Shown here one piece after another: positions 22,860-33,263 of a stretch of 64,000 nt of DNA. Each line of letters begins with the position of its first letter. The stretch's first letter is position 1. Origin of the DNA: Terrabacter tumescens (lineage in GTDB: Bacteria; Actinomycetota; Actinomycetes; Actinomycetales; Dermatophilaceae); contig NZ_BMNZ01000005.1 of assembly GCF_014646815.1 (NCBI RefSeq), positions 414,444 through 478,443 on the forward strand. The letters are read 5' to 3'. The position numbers were made by a program, and so were the translations under genes. A model generated the notes under the pieces. It was not told the origin of the DNA and ran no database searches. It worked only from the letters and a program-made list of their open reading frames with translations.

Positions 22860-22865
22860 TAGAGT
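22860..22865 (+). promoter_or_regulatory. Candidate -10 (TAGAGT) for the lipoprotein gene
   Basis: TAGAGT 70 bases upstream of the GTG start at 22935 matches the actinobacterial -10 pattern; no convincing -35 was seen. Confidence 0.4.
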
Positions 22866-22934
22866 TGTCGGCGCTCGCGTCCCGACCACCTCCGGGCGCG
22901 ACCCCTCCATCCCCCACCCTCAGGGAACGCTCTC

Positions 22935-23315
22935 GTGCTTCGACGTCTGCTCCTCGCCTGCACCACGGCGACCGTCGCCCTCCCCCTCGCCGCCTGCGGC
23001 GCCAGCTCCCCGGCCTCCTCCCCCGAGGCCGGCGCGCACCCCACCTGGGCCGTCGTGGCCGAGCTCGTCTGCCCGTCGAGCGGAGACTCCGAGGGCTCGC
23101 TGGCCGACCACAAGATCACCTGCGCGAGCGCCGACGGCAAGCCGCTCGAGGCCGCCTTCTACGACGAGGCCGTCCAGCTCGACCGCCGGGTCAGCACGTT
23201 CGAGTGCAAGACCGGCACCAAGTCGGTGGCCGGCAAGGACTGGATGGTCCCGGCCGTCACCGACGAGAAGGTCGTCGCCAAGCTGCTCGACGCCGGCGGC
23301 ATCAACCTCTGCTGA
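22935..23315 (+). CDS. Small lipoprotein with DUF4333-like domain
   Basis: 126 residues from GTG 22935, preceded by AGGGA. Signal peptide MLRRLLLACTTATVALPLAACG with a lipobox LAAC (Cys lipidated), so it should sit on the outer face of the membrane. The mature part has two spaced cysteines (LVCPSS and ITCAS), a KPLEAAFYDEAV segment, and ends in GINLC. It resembles small actinobacterial DUF4333-type lipoproteins, but I am not certain. It is convergent with the antiporter gene. Confidence 0.8.
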   Translation: MLRRLLLACTTATVALPLAACGASSPASSPEAGAHPTWAVVAELVCPSSGDSEGSLADHKITCASADGKPLEAAFYDEAVQLDRRVSTFECKTGTKSVAGKDWMVPAVTDEKVVAKLLDAGGINLC

Positions 23316-23361
23316 GCGCCCGGCTGGTCGACGGTGCCCGCGGGACGCCGGAGCGAGGCAC

Positions 23362-24927
23362 TCAGTCGAAGTCGCGCAGGGCCCGGTTCTCGATGTCGCG
23401 CAGCACCTCGTCGGCGCTCACCGCGGCGACCTCGCCACGCCTCCGGGCGGTCAGCACGAGCTGGCGCTCGACGTCGCTGGCCCGACGCAGGACGGCCTCG
23501 AGCTCGCGGCCCGGCTGGCCGGGCTCGTCCGACGCCCCCGTGCGGGTGCGCACGATGGTCTCCTGGGCCGCGATGTAGCCCTGGTACTGGGCGATGGCCG
23601 CGCGGCGCACGGCCCCGTCGAGCTCGGGCCCCTCGCTCCTGATCTGCTCCAGCGCCGCCCGGCTGGCCCGCAGCCTCAGGCCGGAGATCTCAGCCCTCTC
23701 GTCGACGTCGCTGCCGACGTGGAGGTATCTCGTGAGGGGGGTCAGCGTCAGTCCCTGGACCACGAGCGTCAGCAGGACGGCGATGAGCGCGACCGTCACG
23801 ACCTCGTCGCGGTAGGGCAACGCATCGCCGCTGGCGACGACCGTCGGCAGGGCCACCGCCGTCGCGACGGTGACGACGCCACGCATCCCGGCCCACGCGA
23901 CGACGGTGGACTCGCGCCATCCCGTCGGGACGGGCACGTCGCGGCGCCGCGCTCGCAGGCGGCTCAGCCACGCTGCGGGATAGACCCAGGCGGCCCGGAA
24001 GACGACGAGGGTGCCGACGACGAGCAGCGCCAGCCTGATGGTGCCGGCATCCGTCGCGGTCGACCTGATCACCGCGACGAGCTCGAACCCGAGCAGGGTG
24101 AACACCAGGCTCGTGATGAGGAAGTCGGAGTAGGACCAGACCGCACGGCCGAGCAGCCAGCCGCCCGACGTCGTGGCGTCGTGGGCGTACGTGCGCAGGT
24201 ACAGACCGAGCACGAGGACCGCGAGGACACCTGAGCCGTTGACCTGCTCTGCGCCGACATAGGCCACGAACGGCACGAGCACGGTGACCGTCGTCTCGGC
24301 ATGGCCGTCGTGGATGCGGGACAGCACGAAGCGGGAGATGAAGCCGAGCAGGAGGCCGACGCCGAGCCCCAACCCCACCGCCTCCACGAGCTCGAGCGCG
24401 ATGTCGCCGCCCGTGATGTCTCCCGTGACGGCCGCCACGATCGCGACCTTGTAGGCCACGAGCGCGGTCGCGTCGTTGAACATCCCCTCGCCCTCCAGCA
24501 CCGTCACCAGACGGTGGGGCAGGCGCAGGCGCCGGGCCACGGCGGTCGCGGCCACGGGGTCCGGCGGCGAGACGATCGCACCGAGGATCCAGGCCATCGA
24601 CCACGACAGCCCCGCGGCGTGGGCGACGATCGCGACGACCGCGACCGTGGCCAGCGTGAGGCCGACGGCGAGGACGAAGACGGCACCGGCGTGCTCTCGG
24701 AACTCGTTGACCGTGGTGCGCTGGGTGGCGGCGAACAGCAGGGGAGGCAGGACGACCGGCAGGATGAGGGCCGGGTCGAGGTCGAGCGGGTTGGCGGGGG
24801 TCGCCAGGGCGATCGCAAGACCGAAGATCGTCAGCAGCACCGGCTGGGGCACGCGGATGCGGTCGGCCACCGGAGTCAGCACGATCACGCCCAGCACCAT
24901 CACGAGAGCCAGCACGAGTCCGTTCAT
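23362..24927 (-). CDS. CPA1-family Na+/H+ antiporter
   Basis: 521 residues with about 12 membrane segments. The ion-path signature is present: GAIVSPPDPVAATAVARRL and LEGEGMFNDATALVAYKVA (the Asn-Asp pair), plus WAGMRGVVTVATAVALP in the later half, typical of NhaP/YjcE-type CPA1 exchangers. A cytoplasmic helical tail of about 110 residues (from HVGSDVDERAEISG) completes it. It exchanges protons for Na+ or K+. ATG 24927 is preceded on its strand by TAGGGT with a seven-base gap, so its mRNA is probably leaderless. Confidence 0.93.
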   Translation of the reverse strand: MNGLVLALVMVLGVIVLTPVADRIRVPQPVLLTIFGLAIALATPANPLDLDPALILPVVLPPLLFAATQRTTVNEFREHAGAVFVLAVGLTLATVAVVAIVAHAAGLSWSMAWILGAIVSPPDPVAATAVARRLRLPHRLVTVLEGEGMFNDATALVAYKVAIVAAVTGDITGGDIALELVEAVGLGLGVGLLLGFISRFVLSRIHDGHAETTVTVLVPFVAYVGAEQVNGSGVLAVLVLGLYLRTYAHDATTSGGWLLGRAVWSYSDFLITSLVFTLLGFELVAVIRSTATDAGTIRLALLVVGTLVVFRAAWVYPAAWLSRLRARRRDVPVPTGWRESTVVAWAGMRGVVTVATAVALPTVVASGDALPYRDEVVTVALIAVLLTLVVQGLTLTPLTRYLHVGSDVDERAEISGLRLRASRAALEQIRSEGPELDGAVRRAAIAQYQGYIAAQETIVRTRTGASDEPGQPGRELEAVLRRASDVERQLVLTARRRGEVAAVSADEVLRDIENRALRDFD

Positions 24928-24934
24928 CTTCGAG

Positions 24935-24940
24935 ACCCTA
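24935..24940 (-). promoter_or_regulatory. -10 element (TAGGGT) for the leaderless antiporter gene
   Basis: TAGGGT lies seven bases before ATG 24927 on the minus strand with no ribosome site between. Confidence 0.55.
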
Positions 24941-24999
24941 GGCCAGCCGGTCGTGGCTGCGCAGCCGGGCGAACTCCCCCGTCCGTCAGGAGCGCCCGC

Positions 25000-25671
25000 T
25001 CACGGCTCCGGCCCGTCGAGGAAGGCGTGCGTGAGGTCGGCGAGCTCGCGCGCCGACTCGGTGTTGACCAGCGGTCCGGCACCGTCGATGACCTGGACGC
25101 GCGCATCGGGCAGCTGCTGCGAGAGCTCTTGTGCCGCAGCGACGCCCGCCTTGTCCTTGGACCCGGCGACGACGAGCGTGGACGCCGTGACCGAGCGCAG
25201 CGACTCCGTGCCGTCGAAGCCCTTGAGGGCGTCGAGCACCGCGAGCATCCGGGGGCGAGAGACTCCGGCGTCGACGAGCTTGCTCTCCGGCACGAGCCGC
25301 ATCGCGAGCCGCTGCACGCGCAGCGCGCCCTTGGACGGTCGCACGAGCGCGCCGGCGAGCACGAGGCGCCCGACGAGCTCGGGCCGCTCGACCGCGAGGC
25401 GCAGCGCGACGCTCGCCCCGACCGACACCCCGACGAAGTCGGCCTGCCGCACCCCTTGCAGCTCGAGCTCGTCCGCGACGCCGGAGGCCGCGGCCCCGAG
25501 GTCGAAGCCGACGGGGTCCTTGGGCTTGAGGCCCTTCATCCACGGGGCCGTCATCGGGCGGCCGGCGCCGTAGGCCGAGACGAAGTCCTGCCACGCGATC
25601 GGTGACTGGCCGAGGCCGTGGAGGAGGACGAGCGGACGGGGACGATCCTGCGGGTCGGGAGCGGACGGCAT
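25000..25671 (-). CDS. Alpha/beta hydrolase downstream of tdh
   Basis: 223 residues. PLVLLHGLGQSPIAWQDF gives the oxyanion loop, FVGVSVGASVALRLA the nucleophile elbow (Ser), and LVVAGSKDKAGV the acid region. The usual late catalytic His is not obvious: the position after the last strand reads VIDGAGPLVNTE, where active members have GxGHxP. It may therefore be inactive or use another residue. Start ATG 25671 lies inside a GTATGCCG motif copy and follows GAAGGG; it begins 11 bases after the tdh stop, so the two are co-transcribed. Confidence 0.85.
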   Translation of the reverse strand: MPSAPDPQDRPRPLVLLHGLGQSPIAWQDFVSAYGAGRPMTAPWMKGLKPKDPVGFDLGAAASGVADELELQGVRQADFVGVSVGASVALRLAVERPELVGRLVLAGALVRPSKGALRVQRLAMRLVPESKLVDAGVSRPRMLAVLDALKGFDGTESLRSVTASTLVVAGSKDKAGVAAAQELSQQLPDARVQVIDGAGPLVNTESARELADLTHAFLDGPEP

Positions 25672-25682
25672 ACGAAAGCCCT

Positions 25683-26720
25683 TCAGCTCCAGTCGAGGAC
25701 GACCTTGCCGCACTGGCCGGACCGCGCGGTCTCGAAGGCCTCCTCCCACTGTTCGGCCGGGAAGCGGTGCGTGATGACCTGCGAGACGGCCGACCGGAAG
25801 CGCTCGGACGTCGCGATCATCTGCGACATGGCGTACCAGGTGTCGTACATCTCGCGGCCGTAGATGCCCTTCAGCGTGATCATGTGGGTGATGACCTTGC
25901 CCCAGTCGAGCTCGTAGGACTGGTGCGGCAGCCCGAGGAGCGCGATGCGGCCGCCGTGGTTCATGTTGGCGATCATGTCGCTCACGGCCGGCGCGGCACC
26001 CGACATCTCGAGGCCGATGTCGAAGCCCTCCTTCATGCCGAGGTGGGCCTGCGCGTCGGCGAGGCTCTCGCGCGTCACGTTGATCGTCAGGTCGGCGCCG
26101 GCGTGCTCGGCGAGCCCGAGCCGGTAGTCGCTCGCGTCGGTGACGACGACGTAGCGGGCGCCGGCGTGGCGCGCGATCGCCGCGGCCATGACACCGATCG
26201 GCCCGGCGCCGGTGATGACGACGTCCTCGCCGACCATCGGCCACTGCAGCGCCGTGTGGGTCGCGTTGCCGAGCGGGTCGAAGACGGCGCCGAGGTCGGG
26301 GTCGAGGTCGGCGGGCTGGACCCACGCGTTGCTCGCCGGGATGACGACGTAGTCGGCGAAGGCGCCGTCGCGGTTGACGCCGATGCCCTGGGTGCGGATG
26401 CAGAGGTGGCGCCGACCGGCACGGCAGTTGCGGCAGCGACCGCAGACGATGTGCCCCTCGCCGGACGCGCGGTCACCGATCGCGACACCCGTCACGTCCT
26501 CGCCGACCTCGACGACCTCGCCGTAGAACTCGTGGCCGATGACGAGCGGCGGCTTCACGGTGGCCGCCGCCCAGTCGTCCCAGCCCGCGAGGTGCAGGTC
26601 GGTGCCGCAGAGGCCGGCCCGCATGACGCGGATCTTGACGTCCGCAGGCCCGCACTCGGGCTCGGGGCGGTCGACGAGCGAGAGGCCGGGGCCTGCGGTC
26701 AGCTTGGTGAGTGCGCGCAC
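25683..26720 (-). CDS. tdh: L-threonine 3-dehydrogenase
   Basis: 345 residues, aligning along its length with E. coli Tdh: ICGTD-type zinc site (GLCGTDLHLAGWDDW), VIGHEFYGEVVEVG, the GEGHIVCGRCRNCRAGRRHLC structural-zinc cluster, GIGVNRDGAFADYVVIPASNAW, FDPLGNATHTAL and GAGPIGVMAAAIA for NAD. It oxidises threonine to 2-amino-3-ketobutyrate, which Kbl then splits; kbl is at 15382-16575 rather than adjacent. The start is GTG 26720. It is divergent from a Fur-family regulator with only 32 bases between start codons, so promoters must overlap. Confidence 0.95.
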   Translation of the reverse strand: MRALTKLTAGPGLSLVDRPEPECGPADVKIRVMRAGLCGTDLHLAGWDDWAAATVKPPLVIGHEFYGEVVEVGEDVTGVAIGDRASGEGHIVCGRCRNCRAGRRHLCIRTQGIGVNRDGAFADYVVIPASNAWVQPADLDPDLGAVFDPLGNATHTALQWPMVGEDVVITGAGPIGVMAAAIARHAGARYVVVTDASDYRLGLAEHAGADLTINVTRESLADAQAHLGMKEGFDIGLEMSGAAPAVSDMIANMNHGGRIALLGLPHQSYELDWGKVITHMITLKGIYGREMYDTWYAMSQMIATSERFRSAVSQVITHRFPAEQWEEAFETARSGQCGKVVLDWS

Positions 26721-26740
26721 GGGGAGAGTCTGCCACTGCC

Positions 26741-26746
26741 GATAAT
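26741..26746 (+). promoter_or_regulatory. -10 element (GATAAT) for a leaderless Fur-family gene, inside a CTGCC/GGCAG inverted repeat
   Basis: GATAAT stands six bases before GTG 26753. It lies between CTGCC (26736-26740) and GGCAG (26748-26752), a small inverted repeat covering the shared tdh/fur promoter and a possible operator. Confidence 0.5.
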
Positions 26747-26752
26747 GGGCAG

Positions 26753-27298
26753 GTGTCCCCGTCCCCCGAGAGCGCGCGCGACAGTTCGCGCGACAGCGCG
26801 CCCGACACTGCCCGCGTGGCCGGCGCCGTCTCCCGGCTGCGGTCCGCGGGTGAGCGCGTCACCCCGGCGAGGTATGCCGTCCTGCGCGTCGTCGACGCCG
26901 CCGACCTCGCCGACGAGCACCTGACGGCCGAGCAGATCGGCGCGCGCGTGGCCGACGTCGAGCCGACCGTGCACCGGGCCACCGTCTACCGCACCCTCAC
27001 CTCGCTCGTCGAGACCGGCGTGCTCTCGCACGTGCACCTCGGCGGCGCGGCCACGGTCTACCACCTCACCGAGGCGCCGGCGGGCCACGACCACGACGCC
27101 GCCCACCAGGCCCACCTGGCCCACCACGCGCACGTCCAGTGCCACACGTGCGGTCGCGTGCTCGACGTGCCGCCGCACACGTTCGACGCGGTCGCGGCGC
27201 AGCTGCGGGAGCAGCTCGGCTTCGTCCTCGACACCGGGCACGCGGCCCTGCTCGGCACGTGCCGCGAGTGCGCCGACGGAGGCATCGCTCACACCTGA
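26753..27298 (+). CDS. Fur-family metal-responsive transcriptional regulator
   Basis: 181 residues from GTG 26753. Winged helix with RSAGERVTPARYAVLRVVDAAD and the recognition-helix region TVHRATVYRTLTSLVETGVLSHVHLGG; then a His-rich hinge (HDHDAAHQAHLAHHAHVQCHTCG) and dimerisation domain. Two structural-zinc pairs, CHTC and CREC, are present. The family includes Fur, Zur and PerR; the sequence alone does not decide. A Ser/Asp/Arg-rich leader (SARDSSRDSAPDTAR) precedes the domain. The transcript is predicted leaderless and its promoter overlaps that of tdh. Confidence 0.9.
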   Translation: MSPSPESARDSSRDSAPDTARVAGAVSRLRSAGERVTPARYAVLRVVDAADLADEHLTAEQIGARVADVEPTVHRATVYRTLTSLVETGVLSHVHLGGAATVYHLTEAPAGHDHDAAHQAHLAHHAHVQCHTCGRVLDVPPHTFDAVAAQLREQLGFVLDTGHAALLGTCRECADGGIAHT

Positions 27299-27392
27299 GC
27301 GCCGGGCCTCTCGGCACGGAGTTGACTGGAGGGGAGGCGCGCTCGCGCCCAGCAGCGCGCCACGCGGTCGACGGGATCGGGAGGCGAGGAGC

Positions 27393-28423
<1,031 letters not shown>

Positions 28424-28427
<4 letters not shown>

Positions 28428-30169
28428 CCGCCCTCGCCGCGCGACCCGGCGCAGGCACCGGCACCGGCAGTCCGCACGTCGCGGAGGCCGCCATGCTCGG
28501 GCGCCAGACGCGGCACGAGCTCGTCAGCCTCGTCCGCACGCCGGTCACGCTCATCCTCAGCATCGGCCTGCCCCTGCTCTTCTTCGTCCTGCTGTCGGCG
28601 CTCATCGGCAACGAGGTGCTCGACCCGGTGCAGGGCGTGCGCCTCGTCCAGTTCCTCGCACCGGGCATGGCCTCGTTCGGGGTCGTCATGGCGACGTTCT
28701 CGTTCCTCGCCGTCGGGCTCGCCGAGGCTCGCGCCACCGGCGTCGTCAAGCGCCAGGCCGGCACGCCGGTCCCGCGCTGGGTCCTCGTCGGCGGCCGTGT
28801 CTGCGCGGCTCTCGTCCTCGGGCTCGTCGCCGCCGCGCTCGTGCTCGTGACCGGGGTCCTCTTCTACGGCCTCGTGCTGCCCGGGCGCTCGATGGTCGCG
28901 GTGCTCGTGACGATGCTGGTCGCGTCGGCCAGCTTCAGCGCGCTCGGACTCGCGCTGGCGACGGCCCTGCCGACGATGCAGCTGACGCTGGCCGTGAGCA
29001 ACGGCGTCGTCATCCCGCTCGCCTTCGTCAGCGACATGTTCATGGTCGGCGCGCAGATGCCGCCGGCCCTCTCGACGCTCGGGTGGATCTTCCCGCTCAA
29101 GCACCTGACCGCGATCTTCTCCGACGCACTCAACCCCTACCTCACGGGCTCGGGCTTCCAGCTCGGCCACCTGGCCGTCATCGCGCTCTGGGGGCTGCTC
29201 GGGGCGGTGGTGGCCACGGCGCTGCTGCGCCGCGACGAGGACCGCAGCACCGCACGCGGTCGGCGCGCGGCCGACGCGACCGGCGCCCACGCGGACGCGA
29301 AGGTGGGTGCGCACGTGGGCGCCCGGGCCCGCCGCCGGGCTGCGGACGCCGTCCCCCGTCGCAGCGGATCGCCCTCTGTCGTCGAGCTGCTCGTCGACCA
29401 GCTGCGGCACGCGCAGGCGCTCCTGTGGCGCGATGCATCGGCCGTCTTCTTCGCGGTGGCGTTCCCCGTCGTGCTCGTCGCCATCATCCCGTCCGTCAAC
29501 GGCGGCGGTGACCGGCTGATGGCGAGCGGACTGGCGCTCGGCACGTTCTACGCCGGAACGATGGCGGTCTACGGCGCGGCCGTGACGGCCTACGTCAACA
29601 TGCCGCAGGGTCTGGCCGAGGACCGCGAGCGCGGCGTGCTCAAGCGCACCGGCGGCACTCCCCTGCCGGCGGCGGCACTCGTCACCGGGCGCGTCGCCGG
29701 AGCGGTCGGTGTCGCCCTCGTGACGGGTCTGGCCATCGCCGTGCTCACCGCGCTCGCCTACCGGCCCGCGTGGCCGCCTGGACTGGCGGCGGCCGTCCTG
29801 ACCCTCGTCGTCGCCACGGTCTGCTTCGCCGTCGTCGGCCAGGCCGTCATGACGTTCGTCCGCTCGGCCCAGGCGGTCATCGGGGTCACCCTCGGCACGC
29901 TCCTGCCGCTCGCCTTCGTCTCCGACATCTTCGTCGTCGGAGCGAAGTTCCCGACCGTGCTCGAGTGGGTCTCGTGGATCTTCCCGTTGCGGCACGCCTC
30001 GGCGGCCATGGCCGAGGCGCTCGCGCCGGACGTCACCGGCACGGGCCTGGCGTTCGGCCACCTCGGCATGCTCGTGGCGTGGACCGCCGTTGCCGCCGTG
30101 GTGCTGTCACGCCGATTCCGCTGGGAGGCAAGGGAGTCCGGTCACACCGCCCGGACGTCGAGGAGGTAG
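28424..30169 (+). CDS. Fused tandem ABC-2 type permease
   Basis: 581 residues, about twice the usual ABC-2 permease, with two similar halves. Each half has an ABC2-membrane core with about six segments, a VKRQAGTPVPRWVLVGGR / LKRTGGTPLPAAALVTGR loop, and the exporter signature region: PLAFVSDMFMVGAQMPP...LSTLGWIFPLKHLTAIF in the first and PLAFVSDIFVVGAKFPTVLEWVSWIFPLRHASAAM in the second. A basic Ala-rich linker (about 265-320) joins them. With one ATPase gene upstream (ATGA overlap), the fused permease can supply both membrane domains of an exporter. The 3' end overlaps the convergent alpha-galactosidase by 28 bases. Confidence 0.92.
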
Positions 30170-32343
30170 CCCTGGGCCGGTCCGACGACCGGCACGGGCA
30201 GCCCCACGCCGACCAGGACCGAGCCCGGCACGACGAGGCCCTCGTCGGCGAGCGCCAGGTCCCACCACGGCGGACCCTGGTGCTGCACGACGGCGGGGAG
30301 CCCGGCCTCGGCACGGACGCGGACGGCATACGACCGGCTGGGGTCGAGGCCCGGGAGCGGCAGCGAGCCGGTCACCGCGTCGCGGCCCGTCACGAGCCGG
30401 GCGATCGTGTATGCCGCGTGGCTGCGGTCCGCGTCGACCGTGCCCGTCACGAGCACCGTGCCGTCAGGGCTCTCGGAGCGCACGAGGTCACCGGTGTGGA
30501 GCAGCGGACGCAGCTCGCGCGCGAGCGACGTCCACCTCGTGAGCGCCTCGAGCTCGTCGTCGGAGCACGTCGTGATGTCCCACTCGAGGCCCGGGTGACC
30601 CTGGAGCGCCATGAGCATGCGGAAGCCGAGGTCCACGGTGCGGTGCGTCGTGTGCGCCGTCCCCGGGCCGATGTGCGTGCCCATGAGCTCGGCCGGCACG
30701 AGCAGGCTCGTCCAGCGCTGGATGTTCGCCCGCTCGAGCGCGTCGTTGCAGTCGCTCGTCCAGATGCGGTCGGTGTGGTCGAGCACCTCGAGGTCGACGC
30801 GTGCGCCTCCGCTGCTGCACGACTCGATCTCGAGCCGCGTGTGACGGGCCCGGAGGTCGTCGAGGAGGCGGTAGTAGGCGAGCGTCTGCTCGTGGACGGC
30901 GACGGCGTCGATCCGCCGACCGCCGGGGGCACCGGGGTCGCCGACCGTGTGCACGGCCTCGAGGAGGTCGCGGTTGTGGTCCCACTTGATGTAGTCGATG
31001 CCGAGGTCGGCGACGAGTCCGCTGATCCGCTCGAGCAGCTGGTCATAGGCGGCGGGGTTGGTGAGGTCGAGCAGCTGCTGCCAGCGCCACTCGCGCGGCG
31101 CACCGGCGGCCGGGCCGAGCACCCACTCCGGGTGCTCGCGCACGAGGTCGCTGTCCTCGTTGACCATCTCCGGCTCGAACCACAGCCCGAACTCGAGGCC
31201 GAGTCCCTTGACGTGGTCGACGAGGGGGTGCATGCCCTCGGGCCACACGTCGGTCGAGACGACCCAGTCGCCGAGCCCGGCGCGGTCGTGCCGCCGGCCG
31301 CCGAACCAGCCGTCGTCGAGGACGAAGCGCTCGACCCCGATACGGGCGGCCTTGTCGGCCAAGGCCTTCAGCTGGTCGAGGTCGGTCTCGAAGTAGACGG
31401 CCTCCCACGTGTTGAGCACGACGGGTCGCGGTCGCGAGGGGTGTCCGGCTCGAGCGCGGAGGCTGCGGTGGAGGCGGCGCGAGAGGCCGTCCAGACCGTC
31501 GGTGGAGTGGACGAAGACGACCGTCGGGGCGGCATACGACTCCCCCGGCGCGAGACGGACCTCGCCGGGTGCGAGCAGCTCGCCGCCGCCGATGACGGCG
31601 TGGTGGCGGCCCGCGCCCTCGGGGAGCGCCTCGACGAGGTGCTCGTGGTTGCCGCTCCACGCGGTGTGCACGGCCCAGACCTCGCCACTGCCCCAGTCGA
31701 ACCCGCGGGTGCCGGCCATGAGGAGCAGGGTGGCGTCGTGGCCGGTGCGACCACGACGGCTCGCCCGCAGGTGGGTGCCGTGGTCGAGGGCGCTGCGCTG
31801 CGGCGAGCGCTCGCGGCACCAGCGACCCGTGAGGTCGAGGATCTCGTCGGCGCGCAGCGGCAGCGGCAGGAGCGCCCGCAGCGCGGCGACGTCGAGCGGG
31901 GCGGAGTCCTCGCCCGTGTTGGTGACCGACGCGTCGACGCGGAGCACGCCGTGCTCGTCGAGCGCGTGCCGCAGCTCGAGGCGTATGCCGTCCGGCGAGC
32001 TCGCGCGCGTCACGATCGCGCCGCCCTCGGCCACGCAGGTGACGTCGTTCCAGCGCACGGCGCCGGCGCTGCCGGCCCGGTGGCCCGCCCAGCCGGGCGT
32101 GCCCTCCCAGCCGTCGGCCTCGCCCGGCAGCACCGTGAGCGGCCACGGCTCGTCGAGCGAGCTCGGGGGCCGCGGCGCCGTCGTGAGCGCGGCCAGGGCG
32201 GCATAAGCGCTCGCCCCGCCCTCGAGCACGGGACCCCAGTGGAGCACCTCGGGCAGGCCGGAGCCGCCGGGGCGCGGCTCGAGCACGAGCGCGGTCCCGG
32301 CGGACTCCAGGTGGACGATGGGCTGGTCGAACAGGTCTGTCAC
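30142..32343 (-). CDS. GH36 alpha-galactosidase
   Basis: 733 residues, the full bacterial GH36 architecture: an N-terminal beta-sandwich (about 1-330), catalytic barrel and C-terminal beta domain. The nucleophile is Asp455 in YIKWDHNRDLL and the acid/base Asp531 in WTSDCNDALER; VLDDGWFGGRRHDRAGLGDW and FGLWFEPEMVNEDSDL are also family hallmarks. It releases terminal alpha-galactose from melibiose, raffinose and related sugars, probably in the cytoplasm since no signal peptide is seen. GTG 32343 begins one base from the end of the permease gene, as the last gene of the uptake operon. Confidence 0.95.
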   Translation of the reverse strand: MTDLFDQPIVHLESAGTALVLEPRPGGSGLPEVLHWGPVLEGGASAYAALAALTTAPRPPSSLDEPWPLTVLPGEADGWEGTPGWAGHRAGSAGAVRWNDVTCVAEGGAIVTRASSPDGIRLELRHALDEHGVLRVDASVTNTGEDSAPLDVAALRALLPLPLRADEILDLTGRWCRERSPQRSALDHGTHLRASRRGRTGHDATLLLMAGTRGFDWGSGEVWAVHTAWSGNHEHLVEALPEGAGRHHAVIGGGELLAPGEVRLAPGESYAAPTVVFVHSTDGLDGLSRRLHRSLRARAGHPSRPRPVVLNTWEAVYFETDLDQLKALADKAARIGVERFVLDDGWFGGRRHDRAGLGDWVVSTDVWPEGMHPLVDHVKGLGLEFGLWFEPEMVNEDSDLVREHPEWVLGPAAGAPREWRWQQLLDLTNPAAYDQLLERISGLVADLGIDYIKWDHNRDLLEAVHTVGDPGAPGGRRIDAVAVHEQTLAYYRLLDDLRARHTRLEIESCSSGGARVDLEVLDHTDRIWTSDCNDALERANIQRWTSLLVPAELMGTHIGPGTAHTTHRTVDLGFRMLMALQGHPGLEWDITTCSDDELEALTRWTSLARELRPLLHTGDLVRSESPDGTVLVTGTVDADRSHAAYTIARLVTGRDAVTGSLPLPGLDPSRSYAVRVRAEAGLPAVVQHQGPPWWDLALADEGLVVPGSVLVGVGLPVPVVGPAQGYLLDVRAV

Positions 32344-32344
32344 G

Positions 32345-33262
32345 TCATCCCTTGGTCGCGCCGAGCGTCAGGCCCGCCACGAAGTGTCGTTGGAGCACGA
32401 AGAAGATCACCAGGGTGGGGATCGCGATGATCATCGACCCTGCCGCAACGAGGTTGTTGTCGGTGAAGAACTGTCCCCGGAGGTTGTTGAGCGAGCTCGT
32501 CACCGGGTACTTGTCGCCCTGCTGGAGCAGCACCGTGGCCCAGAAGAACTCGTTGTAGATCCACGTCGTCTGCAGCACGGCCAGCGCGGCGAGGGCCGGA
32601 CGGCAGAGCGGCAGCGTGATCTGGAAGAACTGCCGCGTCACGCTCGCGCCGTCGATGACGGCCGACTCGTAGAGCTCCTTGGGCAGCGCCTTCATGTAGT
32701 TGCTGAGCACGAAGGCGCAGAAGCCCGTCTGGAACGCGACGTTGACGAGGATGAGGCCCTGGAAGCTGTTGAGCAGCGTGCCCGACTCGCTGAACCAGAA
32801 CGGCACCTCGATGGAGCGGAACATCCGGTAGACCGGGATGAGCAGCGCCTGGGGCGGCAGCAGGTTCGCGGCCATGAAGAAGCCGAGGAGCGCGAGGTTG
32901 ATCTTCCACGAGAAGCGCGCGACGACGAAGGCGACGCAGGCCGATAGGAACAGCGTCAGCAGCACGGCCGGGACCGTGATGATGAAGGAGTTCCAGAAGT
33001 GCAGGCCGAAGTCGCCCTGGCTCCAGGCGTTCTTGTAGTTGTCGAGCGTGAACCCGCCCCACGAGATGTAGCCGTTCTTCGCCGTGAACGCGTAGTCGCG
33101 GAAGGAGTTGACGAGTGCGAGCAGCAGCGGGAACAGCCAGATGAGCGAGATGACCGTGAGGATCACCGGCAGGAACCAGCGACGCCCCGACTGCGGACCG
33201 CCCTCGCGAGGCTTGAGCAGCGCCTGCGTCCGGTCCTCGACCGGGTCGGCAGTGACGGACAT
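32345..33262 (-). CDS. CUT1 sugar ABC transporter permease (MalG type)
   Basis: 305 residues, six membrane segments after a hydrophilic leader. The cytoplasmic EAA loop reads LPKELYESAVIDGASVTRQFFQITLPLCRPALAA, with the usual Gly (DGAS). The MalG-like ending FVLQRHFVAGLTLGATKG is typical of CUT1 second permeases. It forms the translocation channel with the permease encoded one base upstream; the pair would dock with a shared ATPase not present in the locus. Substrate is inferred to be a galactoside from the neighbouring enzymes. Confidence 0.94.
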   Translation of the reverse strand: MSVTADPVEDRTQALLKPREGGPQSGRRWFLPVILTVISLIWLFPLLLALVNSFRDYAFTAKNGYISWGGFTLDNYKNAWSQGDFGLHFWNSFIITVPAVLLTLFLSACVAFVVARFSWKINLALLGFFMAANLLPPQALLIPVYRMFRSIEVPFWFSESGTLLNSFQGLILVNVAFQTGFCAFVLSNYMKALPKELYESAVIDGASVTRQFFQITLPLCRPALAALAVLQTTWIYNEFFWATVLLQQGDKYPVTSSLNNLRGQFFTDNNLVAAGSMIIAIPTLVIFFVLQRHFVAGLTLGATKG

Positions 33263-33263
33263 G

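Noticed and set aside
25000-26720. Horizontal transfer of the 18-22 kb operon together with its flanks
   Set aside because: G+C content and codon style by eye do not differ from neighbours, and no integrase, tRNA or direct-repeat boundary was found.
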